Source: Phycisphaerales bacterium | GTDB taxonomy: Bacteria; Planctomycetota; Phycisphaerae; Phycisphaerales; UBA1924 | NCBI GenBank assembly: GCA_029260455.1 | Contig: JAJDDF010000001.1 | Location: forward strand, 1 to 64,000 | Length of the DNA stretch: 64,000 nucleotides | Direction: 5' to 3' | Part shown: positions 53,151 through 62,058 of the stretch, piece by piece | Layout: each line of letters begins with the position of its first letter | How positions within the stretch are numbered: position 1 is the first letter of the stretch | Made by a program: the position numbers and the translations under genes | Notes under the pieces: model-generated | Told to the model about the DNA's origin: nothing | The model's database searches: none | What the model saw: the letters and a program-made list of their open reading frames with translations, nothing else

Positions 53151-55913
53151 GTGAGCCACCTCACGTTGCACACGATCGCGGCCCAGTTGAATCCCGTCTA
53201 TTGGGTTGCTCCCGCAGGCGCGCTCGCCGCGCTGTTCATGGCATTCATGTTCTTCCGCTCGGTCATGTCGCGCTCTGAAGGTGAGCCCAACATGGTCAAC
53301 ATCGCGCAAGCGGTTCGCGATGGTGCCATGGCTTATCTCACGCGACAGTACAGAGTCGTCGCGGTGGTCTTCGTTGCGCTTGTGATCTTCCTTGCGATCA
53401 TGTGGCAACTGAAGCTCCAGGACGGCTGGGCGCTCATTGGTGTGCCAATCGCCGGCCTGTTCTCTGGCCTCTGCGGCTGGTTCGGCATGAAGACCGCAAC
53501 CTATGCCTCGGCGCGCACCACATTCGCTGCAAAAACATCGCTCAATGATGCACTCACAGTTGCATTCCGCTCTGGTGCGGTCATGGGCATGGTCGTGGTT
53601 GGCTTTGCACTCCTCGATGCCTCGGTCTGGTTCTATCTCTTCAATCAGGTCTTCGATCTTGAGATCCAGAAACTCACGACCGTCATGCTTTCCTTCGCGA
53701 TGGGTGCATCCACACAGGCGCTCTTCGCCCGTGTTGGTGGCGGCATCTACACCAAGGCCGCTGACGTTGGCGCGGACCTTGTCGGCAAAGTCGAAGCAGG
53801 CATTCCCGAAGATGACGCCCGCAACCCCGCCACCATCGCAGACAACGTTGGCGACAACGTTGGTGATGTCGCAGGCATGGGCGCGGACCTCTACGAATCG
53901 TACTACGGCTCGATTCTTGCAACGATGGCGCTCGGCGCCGCCGGTGCCTTCACGCTTGGCTTGCCCAATGCCGATGCGACCAAGCTCGCACTTGGTCTCG
54001 CAGTTGCACCACTTGCTCTTGCGGGCATTGGCATCTTCTGTTCGATCATTGGTGTGTTCACGGTGAAGGCCAAGGAAGGCGCGAGCTTCGCGCAGCTTCT
54101 CAAAGGTCTGCACACAGGTGTGTATGTCGCCTCCGCGCTGATCGTTCTTGCTGTCGCCGGGCTCATGTACTACCTCTTTGGCAGCGACATGAAATCAATC
54201 GTCGATGCTGCGGGCGTCTTCCAGTGGTGGGGGCTTGTTGCTGCTGTGGGCCTCGGGCTTGCCTCGGGTCTCGTCATCGCCTACGCCACTGAGTACTACA
54301 CGTCATATGAGCATCCCCCCACCAAACGCATCGCCCAACAAGCCATCACCGGCCCCGCGACCGTCATCATTGGCGGGATCGCCGAGGGCATGAAATCTAC
54401 ATGGGCAGCGCTCCTCACGGTCGTCGTTGCGATCATCGGTGCCTTCACACTCGCTGGCGGCGCTGACAACTTCCTGATCGGCCTCTATGGTGTTGCGATC
54501 GCCGCGGTCGGCATGCTCTCTACCCTCGGCATCACCCTTGCCACTGATGCCTATGGCCCCATCGCCGACAACGCTGGCGGGAACGCCGAGATGACGCAAC
54601 AGCCCGCCGTCGTGCGCGAGCGCACCGACATGCTTGATTCACTCGGCAATACGACCGCTGCGACTGGCAAGGGATTCGCGATCGGCTCGGCGGCCCTCAC
54701 GGCTCTTGCGCTCTTCGCGGCCTTCATTCAGGTCGTGCAGTTGCAGAACACGGATCTCGCGGAAAACTATGTCGCCAAGTCCGCAGCAGTCGCGCCTGCA
54801 GGCGACAATCCATACGCCATCTACATGGGTGACCGTCGATTTGCGATTGTTGCTCCTGATGCAGAGGGTGAGCAGATTGTCGATGCCGGTCTGGTGATTG
54901 ACCGCATTCAATTGCTCGGCACAAGCTTCGGCGATGTCAAGAAAGGCACGGTCTTTGCGACCGTGCGCCCGCAGCCTCGCCTCGGGCAGGATCAAACCAG
55001 TCTGCCCTCCGTGGAGAATTCGCGCCGCTTCCAGATTCAGGGCGCTGCAGCAGATGGCGGACGTCCGATGCTGCTCAATGTCATCGGTACGCGCAACGGC
55101 TCGATGGGCGATGTCGCCAGCTTCTATGACATCACGCTCACCAATCCGCGCGTGCTTGGCGGCCTGTTCATTGGTGTGCTCCTCACGTTCCTCTTCTGCG
55201 CCATGACCATGTCGGCCGTCGGTCGCGCTGCCTATTCAATGATGGGCGAGTGCCGGCGTCAGTTCGGTCTCATCCGCGAGGCGCTGCGCAAGGGCGGCAT
55301 GTCTGAAACCGATGTTGCCAATCCCGACAACTGGCCTATGGATGGCGTCGATCTCGATGGCCACCATTACCCCGACTATGCCAACTGTGTCGCGATCTCA
55401 ACCGCAGGTGCACAGAAGGAAATGGTTATTCCCTCGGCGCTTGCGATTTCCGTGCCTATCGTCGTTGGTCTTGTACTTTCGGTGCCGGGTGTTGTTGGCA
55501 TGCTCGCCGGCGGCCTGACCTCCGGTTTCGCAGTGGCTATCTTCATGGCAAACGCCGGTGGTGCGTGGGACAATGCCAAGAAATTGCTTGAGTCCTACGG
55601 CAAGATCACCGCCGACGACCTCGTCAAGGGCAATGAAGCTGGCTCGAAGGTGCCCGCAGAGATTCGCGATGAACTCATGCCCCGCGCCAAGGAAATGATC
55701 GCTGCGGGCAATCCCGACGGCATTATTTATGGCAAGGGCTCGGAAGATCACAAGGCCACGGTGGTGGGCGATACGGTCGGCGATCCCTTCAAGGATACGT
55801 CTGGCCCAGCGCTCAACATCCTGATCAAGCTGATCTCCATCGTTTCTGTCGTCTTCGCAGGCCTGACTGTTGCGTATGGCTCCAAGATCGGTTCCATGAT
55901 CGGCCTCAATTGA
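53151..55913 (+). CDS. hppA: Membrane-bound pyrophosphatase with a large inserted domain
   Basis: The 920-residue ion pump hydrolyses pyrophosphate to move H+ or Na+ across the membrane. The hallmark site is AADVGADLVGKVEAGIPEDD with IADNVGDNVGDVAGMGADLY; late motifs include GDTVGDPFKDTSGPALNIL. GNTTAATGKGFAIG (near 498) has Ala where K+-independent enzymes have Lys, indicating the K+-dependent subfamily. About 135 residues (roughly 527-665), soluble and strand-rich, are inserted between two helices where relatives have a short loop. The start is GTG at 53151 with AAGAGGAG upstream. Confidence 0.95.
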   Translation: MSHLTLHTIAAQLNPVYWVAPAGALAALFMAFMFFRSVMSRSEGEPNMVNIAQAVRDGAMAYLTRQYRVVAVVFVALVIFLAIMWQLKLQDGWALIGVPIAGLFSGLCGWFGMKTATYASARTTFAAKTSLNDALTVAFRSGAVMGMVVVGFALLDASVWFYLFNQVFDLEIQKLTTVMLSFAMGASTQALFARVGGGIYTKAADVGADLVGKVEAGIPEDDARNPATIADNVGDNVGDVAGMGADLYESYYGSILATMALGAAGAFTLGLPNADATKLALGLAVAPLALAGIGIFCSIIGVFTVKAKEGASFAQLLKGLHTGVYVASALIVLAVAGLMYYLFGSDMKSIVDAAGVFQWWGLVAAVGLGLASGLVIAYATEYYTSYEHPPTKRIAQQAITGPATVIIGGIAEGMKSTWAALLTVVVAIIGAFTLAGGADNFLIGLYGVAIAAVGMLSTLGITLATDAYGPIADNAGGNAEMTQQPAVVRERTDMLDSLGNTTAATGKGFAIGSAALTALALFAAFIQVVQLQNTDLAENYVAKSAAVAPAGDNPYAIYMGDRRFAIVAPDAEGEQIVDAGLVIDRIQLLGTSFGDVKKGTVFATVRPQPRLGQDQTSLPSVENSRRFQIQGAAADGGRPMLLNVIGTRNGSMGDVASFYDITLTNPRVLGGLFIGVLLTFLFCAMTMSAVGRAAYSMMGECRRQFGLIREALRKGGMSETDVANPDNWPMDGVDLDGHHYPDYANCVAISTAGAQKEMVIPSALAISVPIVVGLVLSVPGVVGMLAGGLTSGFAVAIFMANAGGAWDNAKKLLESYGKITADDLVKGNEAGSKVPAEIRDELMPRAKEMIAAGNPDGIIYGKGSEDHKATVVGDTVGDPFKDTSGPALNILIKLISIVSVVFAGLTVAYGSKIGSMIGLN

Positions 55914-55953
55914 TTTCCCGCCCCGGCAGGACAATCTGATAGAACCTCGCGGT

Positions 55954-56901
55954 ATGTCTCCGCCCAAAGGATCATTGTCGGATGTGGTGCGTCTGCTCGG
56001 TGCGGCGCGGACGATGCGCCTTGCGCGTCAGCACATGCGCGAGATTTTCATCGACGCGGGCCCGTGGTACACGAGTGATGACCAGTGCAACGATCCCTGC
56101 ATCATCATCGGTGGGTGCGGGCGCTCAGGCACAACCCTGCTTCGAGAAATGCTCAACCGACACCCCGCGATCGCCTGCGGCCCCGAAACCGCGTTCCTGT
56201 GCGATCGCATCAATCCTCGGCGCGTTGCCGCCGAATGGGCGCTCGATCCGAAGCTCATCGAAGCGATGGCCAACCGATCGCCTTCACTCGTGCGCTTCGC
56301 CGAGGCATTCTTTCGTGAGCACGCAAAGCGCGAGTGCAAACCGCGCTGGGCGGATAAAACGCCGCGCAATGTGCGGGCACTGCCGCGCATCTTGTCAAGC
56401 TTTCCCTATGCGCAATTTATCCATGTCGTACGCGATGGGCGCGATGTTGCATGTTCGCTGCGCAATCATCCTAAGGAAACAGTGCGGCATGGCAAGGCGA
56501 TCGCCGCGAACATGAATCGCCCGATCTGGCGTGGCGCAACGCGCTGGTTCAAAGATACGAGCGCGGGCCTTGCATTTAAGGATCATCCGCGCTGTATGGA
56601 AGTGCGCTATGAAAGGCTAATCACCGCACCGGAAGCCACGTTGCGCGAAGTGTGCATGTTTATCGAGGAACCATTCGATGAGCGGATGTTGGAAGCGGTG
56701 ACTTCAAAGAGTGCTGATTCATTGCGCCTGCTTAATAATCGCGATGCGAATCAGCCTATAAAGCACACGAGCATGAATCGGTGGCGGCGCGATATGTCGC
56801 GCGATGAACGGCTGGCGTTTCACCGCGTCGCTGGCGAATTGCTTATTGCAATGGGCTATGCAACTGATGCGCGATGGATCGATGATGAGGTTTCATCATG
56901 A
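55954..56901 (+). CDS. PAPS-dependent sulfotransferase family protein (1 of 3)
   Basis: The 315-residue enzyme has the 5'-phosphosulfate loop IIIGGCGRSGTTLLREML (about 50-67) and the 3'-phosphate region AQFIHVVRDGRDVACSLRN. It would transfer sulfate from PAPS to a hydroxyl or amine, often on a glycan. No signal peptide or membrane helix is visible, so it is probably cytoplasmic. The next gene overlaps by four bases and codes a clear paralogue. The substrate is unknown. Confidence 0.85.
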   Translation: MSPPKGSLSDVVRLLGAARTMRLARQHMREIFIDAGPWYTSDDQCNDPCIIIGGCGRSGTTLLREMLNRHPAIACGPETAFLCDRINPRRVAAEWALDPKLIEAMANRSPSLVRFAEAFFREHAKRECKPRWADKTPRNVRALPRILSSFPYAQFIHVVRDGRDVACSLRNHPKETVRHGKAIAANMNRPIWRGATRWFKDTSAGLAFKDHPRCMEVRYERLITAPEATLREVCMFIEEPFDERMLEAVTSKSADSLRLLNNRDANQPIKHTSMNRWRRDMSRDERLAFHRVAGELLIAMGYATDARWIDDEVSS

Positions 56902-57839
56902 GTGAATCCGTTATCGGTGCCGCAGCGCGCCTAGGACCGCGCGTTTCTGCGCGCATCGTGCGCGCAGAGCTGCGCAAATCTGCGATGCGGTTGCATCCGC
57001 TGTACGCCAACCCCGGTGTATGTGATGACGATGGCATTTTTATTGTCGGGTGTGGGCGTTCGGGCACAACCCTGCTGCGCGAAATGCTGGATCGACATTC
57101 CAATATCGCCTCGGGACCGGAAACGCAGTTCTTACGCCGCATGCCCAATATCAAATGGATCAGCGCGACGTGGGGCATGCCAGTCGATGAAGTAAAACGC
57201 AGGCTTGCTGCGCACACGTCAATCGCACCGTTTGCCGGAGAGTTCCTGCGCGACTACGCACACTCGCGCAAGAAGAAACGCTGGCTTGACAAAACGCCCG
57301 GCAATGTCACAGAACTGCACTGGCTGTTCACTGCCTTTCCAAACGCTCGCTTCATTCATGTGATTCGCGATGGGCGCGATGTTGTGTGTTCACGCAGGGC
57401 CTTTCAACGCCATGATGTGCGCAAAGGCAAAGTGGTGGTCAAAGCCCGTCAACGCGAGACGTCAGTAGCAAATGAATCTGCTTGGTGGGTGAAAGCCGTC
57501 TCGGCGGGCCTGGCATTTCGAAACCATCCCCGTGTGCATGAAGTGCGCTATGAACAACTGCTTGAGAACACCGAGCGCGAAGTGCGCGCCGTATGTGAAT
57601 ACTTGCATGAGCCGTTCGAGCCCGCAATGCTTGTAACAAATGCGCACAAAACGCAAGCAGAACCCGGGCGTTTACATCACACCCCCAATGCAAATCAGCC
57701 GATAGATATTTCGCGCACGGGCGCATGGAAAACGAAAATGTCTCGTGAAGATTGTCTTGAGTTTCATCACGTCGCCGGCGCGCTGCTTGCGCATCTTGAG
57801 TATGAACCGGATGATGCGTGGATCACTTCGGCAACCTGA
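56898..57839 (+). CDS. PAPS-dependent sulfotransferase family protein (2 of 3)
   Basis: This 313-residue paralogue of the preceding gene has the same layout: FIVGCGRSGTTLLREMLDRH, WLDKTPGNVTELHWL and ARFIHVIRDGRDVVCSRRA. The C-terminal NANQPIDISRTGAWKTKMS is closely matched by NANQPIKHTSMNRWRRDMS in its partner. Overlapping starts and high similarity point to a local duplication. Its stop overlaps the convergent tag gene by 17 bases. The substrate is unknown. Confidence 0.85.
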   Translation: MSESVIGAAARLGPRVSARIVRAELRKSAMRLHPLYANPGVCDDDGIFIVGCGRSGTTLLREMLDRHSNIASGPETQFLRRMPNIKWISATWGMPVDEVKRRLAAHTSIAPFAGEFLRDYAHSRKKKRWLDKTPGNVTELHWLFTAFPNARFIHVIRDGRDVVCSRRAFQRHDVRKGKVVVKARQRETSVANESAWWVKAVSAGLAFRNHPRVHEVRYEQLLENTEREVRAVCEYLHEPFEPAMLVTNAHKTQAEPGRLHHTPNANQPIDISRTGAWKTKMSREDCLEFHHVAGALLAHLEYEPDDAWITSAT

Positions 57840-58413
57840 TGCGCTGCACCGCAGTGTGCCGAGGGCACGTGACAAGGTGATCATTCACCATCCCCGTTGC
57901 TTGCATGAATGCATAGCAAATCGTCGGCCCGACAAAGGTGAAGCCTTCTTTTTTCAGCGTTTTACTCATCGCCACACTCTGCTGTGTCGATGCGGGAACA
58001 TCCTTCAATGTACGAAATGTGTTCGTGATCGGTTTGTCATTCACGAATGACCACAACCACGGCGCCAGCGTGCCCTCGCGTTCAATCACGCGAATAGCGG
58101 CCTGCGCGTTCTTCCGAACGGCATGGACCTTCAGCCTGTTCCGCACAATACCGGCATCGCCAAGCGCTTTGGCAAGCGCGTCATCAGTCATCCGCGCGCA
58201 ACGTACAATATCAAAATGATGAAAACGCTTGCGATAATTCTCACGCTTGCGCAAAATCGTAATCCACGACAGCCCCGCCTGCGCACCTTCAAGACACAGC
58301 ATCTCAAACAAATGTTGGTCATCGAAACAAGGCACGCCCCATTGCTCATCGTGATAGCGCACATAGTCGGGATCGTCGCCGCACCATGGGCACCGCTCGC
58401 CTTTCTTCGCCAT
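57823..58413 (-). CDS. tag: DNA-3-methyladenine glycosylase I
   Basis: The 196-residue enzyme removes 3-methyladenine from alkylated DNA. The zinc ligands appear as the N-terminal CPWCG with YHDEQWGVP and the C-terminal MVNDHLVTCPRH. The core has LCLEGAQAGLSWITILRKRE and FVGPTICYAFMQATG. ATG 58413 overlaps the dehydratase stop as TGATG, so the two are coupled; a GTG just upstream is possible. Confidence 0.96.
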   Translation of the reverse strand: MAKKGERCPWCGDDPDYVRYHDEQWGVPCFDDQHLFEMLCLEGAQAGLSWITILRKRENYRKRFHHFDIVRCARMTDDALAKALGDAGIVRNRLKVHAVRKNAQAAIRVIEREGTLAPWLWSFVNDKPITNTFRTLKDVPASTQQSVAMSKTLKKEGFTFVGPTICYAFMQATGMVNDHLVTCPRHTAVQRIRLPK

Positions 58414-59429
58414 CACGCACCAGCCTTCGCGATGAGCTTTGCAACCATCTGAATATCCGCATTTCCTCCCGAAAAAATCACGCCGATACGCTTGCCAGCC
58501 ACCATGCTCGGAGTCGATTGTGCAATCTGCAGCAGACCCGCCAGCGCCAACACACCAGTTGGTTCAATCACCAGCCGCATGCGCTCCCAGACAAATTTCA
58601 ATGCCAGCACGATTTCAGTTTCACTCACTGTAATAATGTCATCCACATTCGCGAGCACAAGTGGAAATGTCCAGCGACCAAGACTTGGTGTGCGCGCACC
58701 ATCTGCAATCGTGTCCGGATTATGCACCGTGTGCAGCGTTTTTGCGTGAAAACTTCGCGCCGCATCATCGGCATTTGCAGGTTCAACGCCAATCACCCGA
58801 CACGCCGGGCAAACACCCCGCGCTGCGATGGCGCATCCCGAAAGCAGTCCGCCACCACCAACACACACAAACAGCGCATCAAGTTCGCCAACCTCTTCAA
58901 ACAACTCGAGCGCCGTCGTGCCCTGCCCCGCAATCACGTGCGGATGATCATACGGCGGAATAATCGTCAGGCTGCGTTCCTGTGCGATCTGTGCACCGAG
59001 CGCCTCGCGCGTCTGTTCATCGCGCTCATACACAATCACTTCGCTGCTCGGGCCAAGATAGTTCCGCGTGGCTTTCAGCTTCATACGCGGTGCATCGCTC
59101 GGCATGATGGTCGTCGTCGACACACCAAGCAATCGCCCCGCAAGTGCTACCGCCTGTGCATGATTGCCCGATGAATACGCCAACACACCACGCTCCCGAT
59201 GCGCATCAGTCAACTGTGATATCGCGTTGTATGCACCACGGAACTTGAATGCACCTGCGCGCTGAAAGTTCTCACACTTACAAAACACCGCAGCATCAGT
59301 CGTTGCATCAAGCGTTCGGCTCGTCATCACAGGCGGACGATTTGCAATGCCTTGCAGGCCGATTGCCGCAGCTTGCACATCTGCAATGGTCACCGGCGAC
59401 GGCGGTACATTTGGATCAGGAGTATCCAT
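58413..59429 (-). CDS. PLP-dependent serine/threonine dehydratase or racemase-like enzyme
   Basis: The 338-residue fold-type II PLP enzyme has the Schiff-base Lys in RAGAFKFRGAYNA, SSGNHAQAVALAG and the phosphate-binding VGGGGLLSG. No C-terminal ACT regulatory domain is present, so it is the catabolic or racemase-like short form rather than IlvA. Threonine dehydratase, serine racemase or hydroxyaspartate lyase are all possible. It overlaps the glycosyltransferase stop (TAATG) and the tag start. Confidence 0.85.
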   Translation of the reverse strand: MDTPDPNVPPSPVTIADVQAAAIGLQGIANRPPVMTSRTLDATTDAAVFCKCENFQRAGAFKFRGAYNAISQLTDAHRERGVLAYSSGNHAQAVALAGRLLGVSTTTIMPSDAPRMKLKATRNYLGPSSEVIVYERDEQTREALGAQIAQERSLTIIPPYDHPHVIAGQGTTALELFEEVGELDALFVCVGGGGLLSGCAIAARGVCPACRVIGVEPANADDAARSFHAKTLHTVHNPDTIADGARTPSLGRWTFPLVLANVDDIITVSETEIVLALKFVWERMRLVIEPTGVLALAGLLQIAQSTPSMVAGKRIGVIFSGGNADIQMVAKLIAKAGA

Positions 59430-60529
59430 TACGATCTACTTTGCCTCGGAAACAGAAACCGATCAATGAACTCATCCGTATCCCAGACATACCGTTCGAG
59501 TGCCGCCTTCCGTCCGATTGCCCCCATTTGTACGCGCAATCCATCGTCACGAATAAGTGTTGCCATGTGTTCCGCTATCGCTGCTGGCTCATCTGCAACA
59601 AAACCGCCATTCGTGTCGAGTTTTTCGACATACACCGGCAAACTCGTGGCAATGATCGGCAACCCCGTCAACATCCCCTGCACAATGGCCTGCGAAAACG
59701 TCTCATTGCTCGATAGCGCAAGCATCACATCCATATCGCGCAACAGTACCGGCACGTTGCCCGAATCCACCCAGTTGTGCGCAATCACGCCGGGGATATC
59801 AATCTTCGTTGACTCAATAAATGCAACCAGATGAAGCCGGGCACGCTCGCGCACATCCTCGGGTAACAATTGAAACGCTTCCAGCGCCTTTGGCATTCCT
59901 TTTGAGATATTTGGAAGCCGCCCCAGAAGGCAAAAATGCACCAGCCCATCATCTTTACACTGTGTTTCGGGTGGATGAAACACATCCGCATTCGGCAGGC
60001 CGTAATACACTGAAACATCGGTGTGCCCATTGTCGCGAAATCGTCCGGCGACAAACTCACTTACAGCAATAATCGGTAATTGCGATCGTACAGCAGTGCG
60101 CACCGCAGCGGGCACTGCACGCCGATGTGCAAAACCAAGCATTCGATTCCCAAGTCGAAGAATTTCCGCTATCCGTATCGCAGGAATCAAACCCCGGCAC
60201 ACATTGCCAAAAATCACCACGTCAAACGCACGATCTACGACTTTCGCGTGCAACACCGCGTGCGTCGCATTGCTCACTGTGCCAAACAGCGGCGGTGTGA
60301 ACCGGCAAGTCAGCCCGCGCGCTGTGCGCTGATCTTTCGATCCAAATCGGTCTCGAACTGTCCTGCGCCAGGCTGGATCAAAATAGACTGTGATCGAATG
60401 ACCACGATCGAGCAACTGTTCGATCAGATAAAAACGGAACAACTCAACACCATGCACAGGCTTGCCATGCCGGCTTTTTAAGAATCCGGCTTCGATGATC
60501 AGCACCGTTCGTGCATCCGTTGAGTCCAT
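59429..60529 (-). CDS. Glycosyltransferase family 4 protein
   Basis: The 366-residue GT-B enzyme has an N-terminal acceptor domain with the loop RHGKPVHGVELFRFYLIEQLL and a C-terminal nucleotide-sugar domain with FCLLGRLPNISKGMPKALEAF. The E-x7-E region is SNETFSQAIVQGMLTGLPIIA. Donor and acceptor are unknown; its position between sulfotransferases points to a sulfated glycan. I chose ATG 60529. The frame remains open to 60631 but would overlap the divergent sulfotransferase start. Confidence 0.85.
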   Translation of the reverse strand: MDSTDARTVLIIEAGFLKSRHGKPVHGVELFRFYLIEQLLDRGHSITVYFDPAWRRTVRDRFGSKDQRTARGLTCRFTPPLFGTVSNATHAVLHAKVVDRAFDVVIFGNVCRGLIPAIRIAEILRLGNRMLGFAHRRAVPAAVRTAVRSQLPIIAVSEFVAGRFRDNGHTDVSVYYGLPNADVFHPPETQCKDDGLVHFCLLGRLPNISKGMPKALEAFQLLPEDVRERARLHLVAFIESTKIDIPGVIAHNWVDSGNVPVLLRDMDVMLALSSNETFSQAIVQGMLTGLPIIATSLPVYVEKLDTNGGFVADEPAAIAEHMATLIRDDGLRVQMGAIGRKAALERYVWDTDEFIDRFLFPRQSRS

Positions 60530-60569
60530 CGGTGCATCGTACACGCTCACCGCTTTGTAGACTGATGAA

Positions 60570-61409
60570 ATGCCCGAGTCCTTTGGCCGCAAAGTGCGAA
60601 AGCGCATCATTCCACCGCCACTGCGCGGCAAGCCCTTTCGTCGCCTGCAGCGCGAGGTCTATCAACGCCGATTCGATTATCCTCACCGCAACCTACTCGT
60701 CATTGGTCAACAAAAATCCGGCAGCACATGGCTTGAACGCATGCTCTGTGCTGTACCGGGCTACATGCGATGGAAACCCAACATCATCAAGTTCCAACAG
60801 GCCGATGTGCAGCACGCTGATCTTGAGCCGCCGCCCGCGGGCTATACGGTTACCAAAATTCACACACCACCAAAGACGCAAAACCTTGACACTGTGCGCA
60901 CGGTTGGGCGCCCGTATGTCGTGCTCTTGCGCGACCTTCGCGATATTTGTGTCAGTTGGGCGCACTATATTCACATCACGCCCGATCATCCACATCATCT
61001 GGAGTGCAAGCCGCTCACCATCTCGCAAACAATCGACTTCTTTATCAACAAGCGTCTTGCAGATTATTGTGAGTGGCAAATTGGTTGGAACCATAACAAC
61101 GAATCCAATCTCTGCATGATTGTGCGCTATGAAGACATGCTCGCAGACACACGAGGCCAATTTGAACGAGTGCTTGCGCATTATGAAATCGCGCTCGCTC
61201 CGGCGCTTGTGCAAAGCATTGTTGAAGCACATTCATTTGCAAAAACCACCGGCCGCGCCCCGGGGCAGGCAGATAACACTTCGTTCAATCGTAAGGGTGT
61301 TGCGGGCGACTGGGCCAATCACTTCGATGATGCCAAGCGATCCGCGTTCAAGGCTGTCGCGCAATCAACACTGCTCGAACTTAGTTACGTTGATGATGAG
61401 GCTTGGTGA
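60570..61409 (+). CDS. Sulfotransferase domain protein (3 of 3)
   Basis: The 279-residue protein is of the Sulfotransfer_1 type and unlike the two tandem ones. It has the PAPS loop LLVIGQQKSGSTWLERML, the 3'-phosphate site YVVLLRDLRDICVSW and the C-terminal RKGVAGDWANHFDD, matching the RKGxxGDWKNxF signature of cytosolic sulfotransferases. It is divergent from the glycosyltransferase with 40 bases between starts, so they probably share a control region. Confidence 0.88.
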   Translation: MPESFGRKVRKRIIPPPLRGKPFRRLQREVYQRRFDYPHRNLLVIGQQKSGSTWLERMLCAVPGYMRWKPNIIKFQQADVQHADLEPPPAGYTVTKIHTPPKTQNLDTVRTVGRPYVVLLRDLRDICVSWAHYIHITPDHPHHLECKPLTISQTIDFFINKRLADYCEWQIGWNHNNESNLCMIVRYEDMLADTRGQFERVLAHYEIALAPALVQSIVEAHSFAKTTGRAPGQADNTSFNRKGVAGDWANHFDDAKRSAFKAVAQSTLLELSYVDDEAW

Positions 61410-61447
61410 CATCACCTTGTGCGGTGGAGTGCGTGCGAGTCACATGC

Positions 61448-62056
61448 TCACCGCCGGGTGGTCCACGCGATACTTCGCACGAACTGAGTCGGTTCCCAGT
61501 TCGTGTCGTTCATAATCCGTTCATTCCACGCCCGGCGAACGCCCTCGCGGTGGGCAAAATCATGACACGCAAGCACGCCGCGTGGAGGCACCAGATGGGC
61601 CCAATCATTCAGATCTTGCGACACGCCCTCATACGAGTGATCACCATCGATCCAGAGGAGATCAATCGGCACATCTCCCCATTCTGCCCGCGCATCGACT
61701 GACATTTTGACGATGTGACACACTCGATCAGTAACGCCAAGCCGCGCCATCGTTTCATGAAACACGCGCTCATCGTCCGCGTTGTAGGCAGTTTTTCCTG
61801 CGCCCTCGATTGAAATGTGGGGATCGATCGCCGTCACACGCCCGTCCGGCGCGCTCCCGAGTGCAAGCATCGCGCAGCTCTTGCCACGAAAAGACCCTAT
61901 TTCCAGAATGACCCTGCGATCTCGCGCGACGGTGTGCAGAAAACGGCTTTCCTCAATTGAAAGCTGACCCTCAAGTGAGTCATGGAGCCTGATCAGAGGC
62001 CGACCCCCGGGCGCAAGCGCAACCCGCATCCGGCGAATACGTCGGCGAAAACCCAT
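61448..62056 (-). CDS. Class I SAM methyltransferase (Methyltransf_24-like)
   Basis: The 202-residue protein has SAM motif I VILEIGSFRGKSCAMLALG and the acidic post-motif IDLLWIDGDHSYEGVSQDL, then GVLACHDFAH. This is the pattern of Methyltransf_24 and macrocin/cephalosporin-type O-methyltransferases, common in polysaccharide clusters. I chose ATG 62056, just past the citrate synthase stop; longer in-frame starts would lie inside that gene. A sugar O-methyl group is a reasonable guess for the product. Confidence 0.78.
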   Translation of the reverse strand: MGFRRRIRRMRVALAPGGRPLIRLHDSLEGQLSIEESRFLHTVARDRRVILEIGSFRGKSCAMLALGSAPDGRVTAIDPHISIEGAGKTAYNADDERVFHETMARLGVTDRVCHIVKMSVDARAEWGDVPIDLLWIDGDHSYEGVSQDLNDWAHLVPPRGVLACHDFAHREGVRRAWNERIMNDTNWEPTQFVRSIAWTTRR

Positions 62057-62058
62057 GC

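Noticed and set aside
53031-54113. A 360-codon minus-strand frame opposite hppA
   Set aside because: The sense strand codes a clear membrane pyrophosphatase, and the antisense product is His/Cys/Asp/Glu-rich, as expected from codon-biased shadow frames.
60530-60631. Longer start for the glycosyltransferase
   Set aside because: The extension has no ribosome site, lacks GT-like sequence and would overlap the divergent sulfotransferase start.
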